10,994 nucleotides of DNA, from the NCBI GenBank assembly GCA_034696485.1, contig JAQIWT010001384.1, forward strand, positions 1 to 10,994, written 5' to 3'. The notes under the pieces are model-generated. The model made no database searches. It was given only the letters and a program-made list of their open reading frames with translations, and was not told where the DNA came from. This stretch comes from Isohypsibius dastychi (Eukaryota; Tardigrada; Eutardigrada; Parachela; Isohypsibiidae). Shown in pieces: positions 1-7,962 of this stretch (within the stretch, counting starts at the first letter, position 1; the number at the start of each line of letters is the position of its first letter). The translations under genes and the position numbers were made by a program.

Positions 1-60
1 GTCACGTGACGAAAAAAAGCGTTTTTTAAAGGGGGGACCCTTGAAAACTAGGGTAAATTT

Positions 61-111
61 GGGCTTCTATTTCGGACGGCTTCTATTACGGGGGGGGGGC
101 TTCTAATTCGG
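61..111 (+). repeat. Decayed tandem array of GGCTTCTA units
   Basis: Three imperfect copies of a unit GGCTTCTAwTwCGG begin at 62, 78 and 98, so the spacing is 16 and then 20 bases. The third copy is preceded by a run of ten G (90-99). The units differ at one or two positions, which suggests an old or error-prone array. It may continue to the left of the window, since the G-rich sequence around 31-63 resembles the spacer. Its origin is unknown. Confidence 0.6.
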
Positions 112-253
112 TCATTACGGTATATCTTTAAACCCGATTCTCAAATCTCAATTCATTTTCGTCAAAGCAGGGTGTTATGATGATTCGAAACTCAGAATTC
201 GTCACCTCATTTGCGCAAAGAATCGCTCGATTCCCTGCAGGGCCTAATTTAAC

Positions 254-326
254 GTGTTACATTAACACATTCTGTGTAACTTTAAAGCAACCTGTGTGAC
301 TTTAAAATAGCTTAAAGTTACACAGA
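254..326. repeat. Clustered small inverted and direct repeats
   Basis: A 15-base arm at 271-285 (TCTGTGTAACTTTAA) is repeated perfectly in inverse orientation at 312-326. Between them, 292-306 holds a direct copy of the same arm with one change, so the inverse arm can pair with either. Just to the left, GTGTTA at 254-259 pairs with TAACAC at 263-268 around a 3-base loop. The whole could fold as a hairpin in DNA or RNA. No gene is attached to it, and a small fold-back repeat is the simplest reading. Confidence 0.55.
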
Positions 327-534
327 AATTCTCTTCAAAACGTCTTTTTGCGTTGAAAAACCTGTTTTTGAGTCAGGAAATACTTGGAAAAGTTTATGAT
401 CTGATATTTCCAGGTGCAAGTTTCTGTCAAAATCGCTACCGGGAAAAGCTCTCTATGGTGAAGCATTCATTACAAACTGCTCTTAGTTATGGACGGGAAC
501 TCAGTAGCTATGGACTGTAGCAAGTCGGTCATAT

Positions 535-707
535 CGAGCATACCGAGTATACCAAATCTATCGAGTACTCTATCCTCGCGAGTAACTGGTACATTCAAAT
601 TTGATTTCGTACTGAGTTAACACAGCCAATCAAATTTGATTGTGCCAGTTACGCGCGAGGATAGAGTATACCGAGAAAGAGAGCATAACGAGCATAACGA
701 GCATATC
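535..707 (+). repeat. 9-bp minisatellite, CGAGCATAC-like
   Basis: On the left, 9-base units follow one another at 535, 544, 553 and 562 (CGAGCATAC, CGAGTATAC, a degenerate unit, CGAGTACTC). On the right, related units lie at 664 (GAGTATACC), 681 and 690 (GAGCATAAC twice, identical) and 699 (GAGCATATC). The hairpin element at 566-668 sits inside this array, so the array seems to have been interrupted by it, or the hairpin grew from it. Units near the hairpin are the most degenerate. Confidence 0.55.
566..668. mobile_element. Short hairpin element next to TA (MITE-like)
   Basis: The arm at 566-605 is found in inverse orientation at 629-668 with only three mismatches in 40 bases; the loop is 23 bases. 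Without the outermost TA on each side (566-567 and 667-668) the arms read CTCTATCCTCGCG inward. TA on both sides is what non-autonomous Tc1/mariner-type miniature elements leave on insertion, although TA is self-complementary and so also fits as part of the arms. There is no open frame inside. A long near-perfect stem could also be a source of double-stranded or small RNA; its 40-bp stem and 23-base loop are slightly longer than a usual microRNA precursor. Confidence 0.6.
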
Positions 708-910
708 GGAACATTCGAACAGACTATACTAAGCTGACTTTTATGTACCTGCAAAACCGGTCTCGATGAGCTTGTAACGGCGCAGTAACGCTAGTAAGGT
801 CAGCGGCGTGACGACACGAAAGGTTTTGGTACCTGTCGACTCAACCGTGCAACATGGCATGTTCCAGTTGAGTCAATCGTTGGTTGGTTTTGGCCCCCAT
901 AGTAAACCGT

Positions 911-1959
911 TCAATAGTACAGATTTGCCATGGAGGAGTCATGGCTACTGACGACAACCCGTTGAAATTTATAAAGCGCAGTGATCATTGAATAGCTGGT
1001 CCACTATGGGGAAACGCTATGTTTCAATACGTGAGGGGAGGGGTAGATGGGTGGACAAGACTTCGAAAAGGATGCTAGAGCTATTGACTCACCGGTGAAC
1101 CCGCGAACGCCACCCTAAGCAGCAAAGACGAAGTCTGCCGGACGATGAAACTAGCTTCGGCCATATTCTTCGTCACGTTGTGCGGTATGTGGCACAGGGT
1201 GAGCCAGACAAAGCTGACAACCAACATAAGGGTTACGTTTACCCGGCGACGTGCTCGTTGTTCAGATACGACAGCAGCTGGTCCGACTCTTTGCATTGCT
1301 GTCACGTGGTAAATTTTGACACAAGTCATGACGTAAAGTACACCAGTCAGCGCACATGGAACGTAGAATCCCATAGCTGAGATTGCGTAATGGATACTTG
1401 GGTCAGTTGTGATTAATCTGCATGAATATGAGGGAGGTAGAACGTCGTAATATGCGCCAACACGGAAAACAAATGGCAGCGGAATGATGTACCCAATCGA
1501 AGTCGCAAAGCAGCCCATTAAACAGTTGAACCTGGTGCTTTTCCATTTTGTTTCACTGAATGAACGAAATGTGGCCGAAAATCGACAGACTGCAAGGACC
1601 ATCCCTGTCCAGTACGTAATGAATACTGATGCAGTGTGCGTATAATTCACAGCAACACAAAATGTACTAGTCTGTAATTTGCCGTTCTGGAACTGTTTTG
1701 CTGAGATTAAAATGTGGATGGGAGAATAGATTCCACAGATTAGAAAATCAATGAGTGATAGATAAGCGACCAAAACCCCACAACCGGCCCGAAGGCGTTT
1801 TTTGAAGGCGATGATGAAGAAAAGAGTAAGACTCAGTAGCGCGCTGCACATATTGATTCCCAAACTAACAATGTTAAAGATGAGCAGCTCGTTGTGGTGG
1901 TCAAATGCCCGGCTGGTGGAATTTAAGGCGTTACCGAAAGAAGCGTTTCGGAAAACCAT
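911..1959 (-). CDS. Class A (rhodopsin-like) orphan GPCR, two exons
   Basis: Seven-transmembrane receptor of the plasma membrane, expected to signal through G proteins. Exon 1 is 1959-1093 (289 codons), exon 2 is 1003-911 (30 codons and TGA), giving 319 residues, normal for class A. The N-terminus has two glycosylation sequons (N5, N13). TM1 is about 25-53. TM2 holds the conserved LxxxD aspartate (D71). C101 at TM3 and C180 in loop 2 fit the usual disulfide. TM5 has P201 and Y209, the exact 5.50/5.58 spacing. TM7 ends in S288-P289, then, across the intron, W-T-S-Y293 and a helix-8-like stretch (Y300-K301). Unusual: DRY is C125-R126-F127, CWxP is C256-H257-I258-P259, and NPxxY is SP plus three residues then Y. 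The ATG has G at -3 and G at +4 and is the first in-frame Met after a stop. Fold is certain; ligand is unknown. Confidence 0.92.
1004..1092 (-). other. Intron of the 911-1959 receptor gene (89 bp)
   Basis: Donor CCG|GTGAGT at 1092 and acceptor TTTCCCCATAG at 1004, with a long C/T-rich tract in the middle of the intron. Without splicing the frame meets TAG after only three more codons, before the end of TM7. Splicing supplies Y293 and a helix-8-like tail in the correct frame. The join is in phase 0, directly after the TM7 proline, as in the paralogue at 6012-7057. An earlier AG (CATAG, about 13 bases upstream) would give a frame without the Y and helix 8, so I prefer the later one. Confidence 0.8.
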
Positions 1960-2135
1960 TGCATTCCACCTTTTTGTCAGATAGCGAAAAAAATATAGTA
2001 TGCTCGGTCGAATGTAGGAGAATTGCTGCCTGGATATTCAGCGTACTTATTTGCTCAGGAATATTTTAATTTTACCCCTAATCATTGTTTAAAAACTTCC
2101 TGCCCAGTGATTACGGTTGTTTCGCTCATATGAGC
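1960..2135 (-). promoter_or_regulatory. 5' flank of receptor, conserved in the duplicated copy
   Basis: The bases upstream of the receptor start match those upstream of the pseudogene start at 8263. The GATAGCG block at 1981-1987 corresponds to 8291-8297. The strongest block is AATCATTGTTT followed by A/C-rich bases and CCAGTGA, at 2080-2113 against 8400-8433. A TATA-like ACTATATTTT lies at about 1991-2000 on the minus strand, but it is so close to the ATG that the leader would be only a few bases. This is therefore a candidate promoter region and no start site is fixed. An extra out-of-frame ATG lies five bases before the main one (ATGCAATGG), also conserved in the other copy. Confidence 0.4.
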
Positions 2136-2430
2136 CACCGAAACAACGATCTCTGGAGGAGCATGCAAACCGGAAGAGGTCAACCATTCAGTTCCTGCTG
2201 TTGCACGCATAATTGAGTATTTTACGTCAACCAGGATTTAATAGCCGGTGATAATCTTACGGAAAATCCCTCCGAGCTGTACGCACTTCTTACCATGGAA
2301 CCAAAACAGGAAGGGGCCAGGTCTTACGTTGCTTTATCGGCTCAAAATTACCAGTTTTACATTTTCGCAGTGCTTCATCAAATTCAAAACAACTTGTTGT
2401 TGAAACATGTGTGTGGAACTGAACTACGAA

Positions 2431-2698
2431 GCTCGATGTTCTACTATCAGCACGGTATACCGTGTTATGTTTGCAAACATGGAACATCAGTTCTGAACTA
2501 AAAACAACAGAACATTCTGCTACACTGAGTGTTGTAGATGATAGTAGAATATCGAGCGGAAAACAGGAGTTAAGGAGTATTTGTGGTGTCAAACTATCAC
2601 AGGAAGTTATTTTACCACACACCGTACAGCAGAATGTATAGCAGAATGTTCTGTTGTTCTTAGTTCAGAACTGAATTTCAATGTTTGCAAACATAACA
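2431..2698. repeat. Fold-back repeat with 59-bp arms
   Basis: Arms at 2463-2521 and 2640-2698 are inverse copies of equal length with four mismatches in 59 bases. Each outer end carries the 14-base palindrome ATGTTTGCAAACAT (2467-2480 and 2682-2695). A second inverse pair, GCTCGATgTTCTACTATCAg at 2431-2450 and its partner at 2538-2557 (two mismatches), is interleaved with the first, so the two stems cannot form together as a simple nested hairpin. A perfect palindrome CACGGTATACCGTG (2451-2464) sits at the left boundary. There is no transposase frame in the 118-base middle. A non-autonomous fold-back or MITE-type element is the likely identity. Small open frames overlapping it are by-products. 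Confidence 0.65.
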
Positions 2699-5472
2699 GT
2701 TATGACCAACTATAGGGAAGAAGTCGACCGTTGTCGACCAAACTGGTTTCCTATGAGAATAAATTTGAATAATTCCAAAAGAGCCTTCAAAAAAATGGCG
2801 ATGTCTTCGGTGAATGAGTGAGTGAAAAGAGATAAAGACTGATTTTACTGGAGGCCTAGAATCCGGAAACCTCACGATCCTTGAGCCTAGCGTTGACCTC
2901 GTCTGAAAAGTTTTTACTCATGTTGCGGCTTGTGAATTTAGAGAGCTGGCCTGGTCGTCGGAAATTTTGAGCCGTCTGATCGTGAGAATGTCAAGCCCGT
3001 TTACGTTATAGCGCATCAAAAGGGACCAGTTGTCTTTGCTTGAAATCGTGACAGAAATTTTCTGCTCGAATCTTCAGTTTTTAACAACATCTGATCGGTG
3101 CGCTCAACTCGGTTTCTCAATTTGGTTCTTCGGGTTGCTTGACCTTGGTCAGGACTGGTGATCAACTCACAAAATCAAGTGAGATTTGGTAGCTCAAGCG
3201 AGAAATGGAATACCTCTGAACAAACCCGGGTATTCAGAACCGTCGCTTATTTCACAGCACATAGCTGCATACCGGTAGATGATGCAGTGATAAAGGTCAA
3301 TATTGATTGCAACTGGAGATGCGTCTGCTCTACCTGCGTGGTGCAATGAGTTTTGGGAGAAACCTGGAAGAAGATTTCACAATGCTGTTATTTTCAGATT
3401 GTGCAAATGTGCCATTGTAAATCCAAGTCGCCACTCAGTTCTACCGTCATCAGACGACGACGCCTTGTGGGGCTGTTCTTTTGTCCTTTGACTATATCAT
3501 GGAAATCTTTAAACTGTGATTAGGAACTCAACCAGACAAATCATTTAGAAAGTCAATCCCTTTCAACAAAGTACGCGAAACAGAGTGTTATTATGAAAAA
3601 GGTTCTTTCTCGAGGGGTGCATTGTTTCCTCACGCTTGACTTCTTGTTCTTGCCCGTGAAAATGAGCGGCGGTAAGGAAAATACGTTTGTGGGCATCCGC
3701 ACGCGGTCGTCACTACAAGCGGAAGTTCTGATCATTCATTCGGTCTTGATTACTTATAATCTGCTTTAACAGATGTTTCAGTATTTTGAGAAAATCCATG
3801 CGTTCATCCTCCGAATGTCAGAAAAAACGGATCTTGTGAACGAATAGTTCAGAAACCCAGATTTCTTGAGCCGGTTTAGAAAAACGGCTAGTCTCAAGGA
3901 AACGGTAACACGTTACCAAGCGAGGATGAACACAATGCATGTTTTATGGGATTCCTGAACCCGGACAGCAAGGGAAGGGACAGTTCTTAAGTGCGATGGT
4001 TGATAATAATGAGTGACATAAAATCTTGAGACCAGTTATGGTAGGTTCCGTGATTTATTGCTTTGTTTTCGTGAACCTTTAATAAACATGATTTAGCCCC
4101 ACTGCAAAAGAGGCGGCATTTTTGTTTGGGGAAAACTGTCCAACTGTGCAAAATAACCAGTAATTTGGGGTCGTTTCCTTTTTCAGTTTTAATTTGGCAG
4201 ACATTTGCTAAAAAAGCAGGAAGCCCATAAAAACGTCTTATAGACTCGCTCTCTGGGATTGCGGGTTTCCGGTAGGGTGGAAATTGTCTTGATTTTTTTG
4301 AATTTTCTAATCCGTTAAGGCTGCACATCACCAACTCAACGAAATACGTACACACTTTCGTAAACTGATTCACTCTGGCTGCAGAAGACTTCCAACATTT
4401 GACCTTTAACAGTTGCTGGTCAATTTTTGAGTTGGGTTTAAACGAGCTGACCTTGAAACCAAGAACCGTGAAATGAGAGTTTGTGTGAGTTGTGCTTGTT
4501 CTTGAATAAAAATTTCAGTTGAGCTCATTGCAAAGCCATGCAATCATCCAGCCTTTAAAATTTAACGGCCTTCTGACTATAATTCAAATTATGCCATTTC
4601 GTTCACGTTTGGAAAAATGTTATTTGTAGGAGTTTTAACCAAAAATCTTCAAAATTTCTGCTGGTGACCTTCACTGTTTTCCACTTTTAAAATCTACTTA
4701 GCATGCAATCAAATATTCCCTTCACTAGTCTCAATTAACTTTTCATGGGTAGACGTTTAAGCTTTCCTGTAGATTTTTGGCTCAATTACAGCAAAAAAAG
4801 CATATCCTGAAATCTAGCCTAACGGCTTTTACATTATAAATCTAGTTCCCCATTAAACCACAACAATAAGAGTCATTTCAAGGGCAAAATAATGTGAAAA
4901 CCCTACCGAACAATCGGACGCCAATCAAGCCCCATAGAAACAGTCAGCTTGCCATGGGTGGCAAGCGGATTGCCGAATTATCCTTATTTTACTGTATTTG
5001 ATGTTGATCGAACTTGGCACTAGGTTTAGCAAAATACGTAACAAATCGGTGGTTCGACCGCCTCGTATTAAATTTCACAACGTCAATTTTTTTGATTTGT
5101 TAGGTGGAACATGGTGGAGTCCTTTGACGGAAGCTCAGTGGCAAATTTGCTTGTTTTGCTTGTGCGTCGATCAAGAAAAACGTTGTTTGCGGATGTTGAA
5201 TTGTACAACACAGACAATCGATAACTTCCAGCAACCGTTCAGTCCGTGGATGTCGCACGCGCCTACATTTTGAGGAGGCAGGGTATTTTCATCAGCAGTC
5301 AGTGATGCTGTTTGTTTACAGTTAGTGTTGCATCATAAAAGCCTAACAAGTAAGACGAGAAGCATGACCTTTTATAGTCAGCTGGAAAGAAGCTATAAAG
5401 CCAGAAATGTTTACTCGTCTCAACTGCAATGAAGAACACTACCGGGAAACTACTATTTTATCGACTCAATGA
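2699..5472. other. Intergenic stretch without a supported gene
   Basis: The longest frames here are a 128-codon minus frame (3987-4373) and a 91-codon plus frame (4998-5273). Neither shows a domain, a membrane pattern or a signal peptide that I recognise, and AT-rich sequence makes frames of this size by chance. A plus frame at 3303-3491 reads protein-like in places but matches nothing I know. Small hairpins occur (GGTAAC-AC-GTTACC at 3903-3916; CTTGCCA/TGGCAAG at 4948-4965). I see no tRNA, transposase or further receptor fragment. Confidence 0.5.
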
Positions 5473-5652
5473 CATTTCTCAACCTTGCTGGTTTTCGATT
5501 CTACGAGAGCTTTCATTTGCTTGGGCGCCAACCTAGCAGCCATAGAAAATGCTCGCAAAGCGTTGTCGCTAGATGCCCTTGAGATTTCGCGCAAAAATCA
5601 AGAGAGAGGAGTTTTAAGAGTTACTGTGGGCTCAAACCCAACGAACAAGTAA
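5473..5652 (+). CDS. Possible C-type-lectin-like exon or remnant
   Basis: A stop-free plus frame of 59 codons, open from a TGA at 5470-5472 to TAA, has no initiating Met and so would have to be an exon or a relic. At 5509-5553 it encodes AFICLGANLAAIENA, which resembles the early C-type lectin domain motif (A...C..LGA.LA.IE..). The cysteine is directly before L-G, two residues closer than usual. The following helix-like part (ARKALSLDALEISRKNQ) is not followed by the WIGL block that the family normally has. An overlapping frame just upstream reads PCWFS at 5482-5496, similar to the CYWFS start of such domains, so a frameshifted relic is possible. The match is short and could be chance. Confidence 0.25.
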   Translation, partial: HFSTLLVFDSTRAFICLGANLAAIENARKALSLDALEISRKNQERGVLRVTVGSNPTNK

Positions 5653-5657
5653 TATTT

Positions 5658-5942
5658 TTAAATCACCCTGCAAAATCGTCTTGAGCTACATATTTTCTGC
5701 TGGACGTAATTGACTACCTCTTCATCTTTCTTGTTCCATGCACTCCCTTTGTCTCGTAAACGCATCCTACGGTACCCATATTTTCCCAATGCTTTGGTGG
5801 TGTTTCGTGTGAAGGAAATCAGTGGCGCTGTGATGAGATAAAAGAAAACAAGATATTGTAGGAGAGTGCATGTTATGGTTCTTAGGTGACGATTGGAACA
5901 TGGTAACTGTTTATCAATCTGAAACGTCGATGAAATTGAAAG
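5658..5942 (-). CDS. Unassigned exon-like frame with a membrane-like segment
   Basis: A minus frame of 94 codons is open from a TAG at 5943-5945 to TAA at 5658-5660, with no upstream Met. A good splice acceptor (ACGTTTCAG) would begin an exon at 5918. The encoded protein has a hydrophobic stretch (TCTLLQYLVFFYLITAPLIS) followed by a strongly basic, then mixed-charge tail with RRMRLRD and KKDEE. This pattern suits the end of a membrane protein. It lies downstream of the receptor at 6012-7057 on the same strand, but that receptor already has its own stop, so a link is unproven. I do not recognise the family, and a chance frame of this length is possible. Confidence 0.25.
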   Translation of the reverse strand, partial: LSISSTFQIDKQLPCSNRHLRTITCTLLQYLVFFYLITAPLISFTRNTTKALGKYGYRRMRLRDKGSAWNKKDEEVVNYVQQKICSSRRFCRVI

Positions 5943-6011
5943 CTACAGTCCGAAGCTTCCGCAACCTGCAGCGCATCCCCTTATTCTCGATCGTCCTTGG
6001 AATAATGACCA

Positions 6012-7057
6012 TCAAAAGCGACAACAAATCTTTTTCCCTAAAATTTTGATTTGTTCTTGATAATCACGGCTCAGCGCAATGAAGATGATCTGCAAAATCA
6101 TTGGCCATAAAAATACACTATCTGTCGTTGCCGTTGATGATAGAACGGATTGAGATGTTCTTACCGGCGATGCTGCCACAATCAATACACTGAAGAGGCG
6201 GAACCATAAACGAGCTGACAAGTCAGCAGTAGGAATTTCACCAATCGCCGCTGCTGGAATCTGGATGAATGTTGAAAAGAAGAAGAAAATCGCTAACATG
6301 GCGGTTATATTGTTGCGACGCGTGGCCCGGGGTCCCCCACTTGGAACAGCCGGGCTCCCACAGCAGGAGAGCGCGTTTTTTATGCTAATGACTATGTAGA
6401 TACCAGGGTGATCGCAGCCGGCAGAAAGTGACCCAGTGCATATCCAAGCAAGTACTTCCAAGGATGGTTGGGCAGGGGTCTGCAAGCATACCAGGGCGGA
6501 CCCGTATCATAGTTTGCGCCAAAGCCAAATACGGCTGGAAATGGCACGCTGCATCCGATCGCTGTCGATACAATCATCAACAGAGCATTAAATTTGGCAT
6601 TTTTCCAAATGTTGCATTGCGTTGGAAAAAAAGTGGCGCAAAATCTGCTAACTGCCAACATGAGCTCCACCCATACTGTGACGTAGATTGTGGATGTGAA
6701 TGTGTAAATGGTCCCCATGCAGAAAGCCTTGGTCTGAATCGCTCCGTTAATAAAGCAGCGAGCTATGACGTATAGGGTGATTGGAATATGGATCGCGGAA
6801 TAAATGAAATTCAATACGACGACGTATAGTATAAGGATTCCGGCACCTTCGCGTAGTGCTTTTTTCGACCAAATCGCGATGGTCAAGAGCATATCCAAAA
6901 CCGCGCTACAACCGCTTGCCGCTGCAGAAACCCAGAGGAGGATGTGCAATTGATGTTTATTATTGAGTACCCAAACAGTGAAAGCAGGAACGCTCTGGGG
7001 AAAACTGGTGTTTCTAACCGTGATGTTTGAATCCAGTGAATCAACTGAATAATTCAT
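6012..7057 (-). CDS. Class A orphan GPCR, two exons, one-base frameshift in TM5
   Basis: Paralogue of the receptor at 911-1959. Exon 1 is 7057-6165, exon 2 is 6089-6012 (25 codons and TGA). Residue equivalents are offset by exactly 12: N83 (for D71), C113, R138 in S137-R138-F139, loop-2 C192, TM5 P213. N-terminal sequons are at N11 and N16. The first frame stops at TAG (6392-6394) within TM5. One base fewer than needed at about 6401-6404 shifts the frame; reading on in the other frame places Tyr at 5.58, then TM6 (FIQIP in place of CWxP) and TM7 ending AASP, then after splicing IIF and the helix-8-like ALSRDYQEQ. Counting one missing base, the product would be about 323 residues. Either a young pseudogene or a base error in the assembly. 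A TATA box lies upstream. Ligand unknown. Confidence 0.88.
6090..6164 (-). other. Intron of the 6012-7057 receptor gene (75 bp)
   Basis: Donor CCG|GTAAGA at 6164 and acceptor GATTTTGCAG at 6090. It lies in phase 0 directly after the TM7 proline, the same place as the 89-bp intron of the paralogue. Its length is a multiple of three and it contains no in-frame stop, so an unspliced message would stay open and insert 25 residues in the middle of the NPxxY region. Splicing restores a credible end of TM7 and helix 8, so the intron is real in my view. Confidence 0.82.
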
Positions 7058-7147
7058 CTCGCGGTCTTAAGAGTGCGAACACTGCGATGAAGACGAATTT
7101 ACCAGATGATATATTTCGACATATAACCCAATACCCACATGCTCGAG

Positions 7148-7157
7148 GATTATATAG
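7148..7157 (-). promoter_or_regulatory. TATA box of the 6012-7057 receptor gene
   Basis: The minus strand reads CTATATAATC here, a near-consensus TATA box about 93 bases before the start codon at 7057. A transcription start about 30 bases downstream, near 7120-7125, would leave a leader of 60-70 bases. A very short upstream frame of seven codons (7122-7099) would lie at the extreme 5' end of such a leader, probably too close to the cap to be used. Confidence 0.45.
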
Positions 7158-7366
7158 TCAGGCCTAAAAAAGAGGCGTTTCGGATCTTGTGGTTAAGCTT
7201 GTCCTGGACAATGTGCAGCCAATGAACATTTCTCGCCTGTGTGATCGACTTGTCAATCCAGAATTAATTGCCAGGTACCCCTGAACTGATACACCAGACT
7301 TCAAAAGCAAAGTTGTTTATGGCCAGCCATGTTGTTCTGTCGAATGACATGTCATGGATAATTGTG

Positions 7367-7398
7367 ATGTAATTTGAGTTATATGTAATTTGAGTTAT
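7367..7398 (+). repeat. Perfect 16-bp tandem duplication
   Basis: ATGTAATTTGAGTTAT occurs twice without a gap or a mismatch (7367-7382 and 7383-7398). Since 16 is not a multiple of three, it would shift any reading frame; the 77-codon minus frame ends inside it at a TAA made from TATAA at the junction. Probably a recent replication-slippage duplication. Confidence 0.85.
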
Positions 7399-7860
7399 TT
7401 TCCGTCGAATACAGAATTTGATTCTGCTCAATTGCATCTTGACCTTCAACCTTATAAAAATGCACGACCTGGCCCGTTCTCTTGGGCTGGTCGTGGAACT
7501 GGAAACGATCAGTCTGGCTTTGCTTAGGAAATTTCTTGATGTTATACCGTAAGTGACTGTCACCACACCACGAAAACTGCAACATGCCACGTGTTAACTT
7601 GAGCGCGAACAAAAGAATTACTCAGCTGACGAAAACAGTTGCGGTCATTCTGTTTTGGGCCTACCATTTTACTTAAGACCATGATCGCAGTTTTCCGGAG
7701 GCTTTTCCTATACCGACCTTCGTTCTGATCTTCATAGAGACTGGTGTATAACGCGTACACATCCATAGTCACATCATTCCATTTTGTACATTCAAAGAAT
7801 TCAAGGACACAGCTTCAGTGTATTGAGCGCGTATCTACTACTAAAGACTAAAAAGCTTTA

Positions 7861-7962
7861 CGTTCGAAGTGAGTTGCATGAGCGGGTTGCAAAGCACATT
7901 TTTCGAAAACATCTCGTGAGTCACAGTCGTGACCTGAGTTGCGACTGGGCTCACTTCGACCG
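7861..7962. repeat. Nested imperfect inverted repeats
   Basis: CGTTCGAAGTGAG at 7861-7873 is matched in inverse at 7950-7962 with one mismatch. Inside, GTGAG at 7916-7920 also pairs with CTCAC at 7950-7954, followed by further complementary bases (CAGTCG with CGACTG), and GTCAC/GTGAC at 7920-7933 forms a small stem. The stems compete for the same right arm. No element is identified. Confidence 0.4.

Larger units (their letters stand above)
1..910. other. Gene-free, repeat-rich left flank
   Basis: I see no credible coding exon on either strand here. The stretch is downstream of the receptor gene that ends at 911 (minus strand), so its right part would hold that gene's 3' untranslated region. 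No AATAAA on the minus strand is visible between 700 and 911. The recognisable content is repetitive and is listed separately: a GGCTTCTA array, nested inverted repeats, a 9-bp minisatellite and a hairpin element. The first ten bases form a perfect palindrome centred on CACGTG. Confidence 0.6.

Noticed and set aside
2290-2875. Small frames sharing the peptide YVCKH on both strands
   Set aside because: The shared peptide comes from the two inverse arms of the fold-back repeat, so it is not a protein family.
3987-4373. 128-codon minus frame, longest unassigned frame in the window
   Set aside because: No domain, no membrane or signal pattern, irregular composition; this length can occur by chance in DNA of this base content.
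5040-5065. GGTTCGACC, similar to a tRNA B box
   Set aside because: No matching A box or acceptor stem at the right distance.
4998-5273. 91-codon plus frame with several Cys and Trp
   Set aside because: Considered as a transposase or zinc-binding fragment, but cysteine spacing fits no pattern and no flanking terminal repeats were found.
6120-6164. Alternative acceptor ACGACAG inside the 75-bp intron of the second receptor
   Set aside because: It gives SP-IVYFYGQ and then a stop; the later acceptor gives SP-IIF followed by a proper helix 8, matching the paralogue.
6385-6573. 62-codon minus frame in the third reading frame of the receptor
   Set aside because: It overlaps TM4-TM5 in a frame without receptor residues and is a shadow frame.
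6428-6775. 115-codon plus frame inside the second receptor
   Set aside because: It is antisense to the TM3-TM5 coding sequence, and the minus frame explains every base with clear family motifs.
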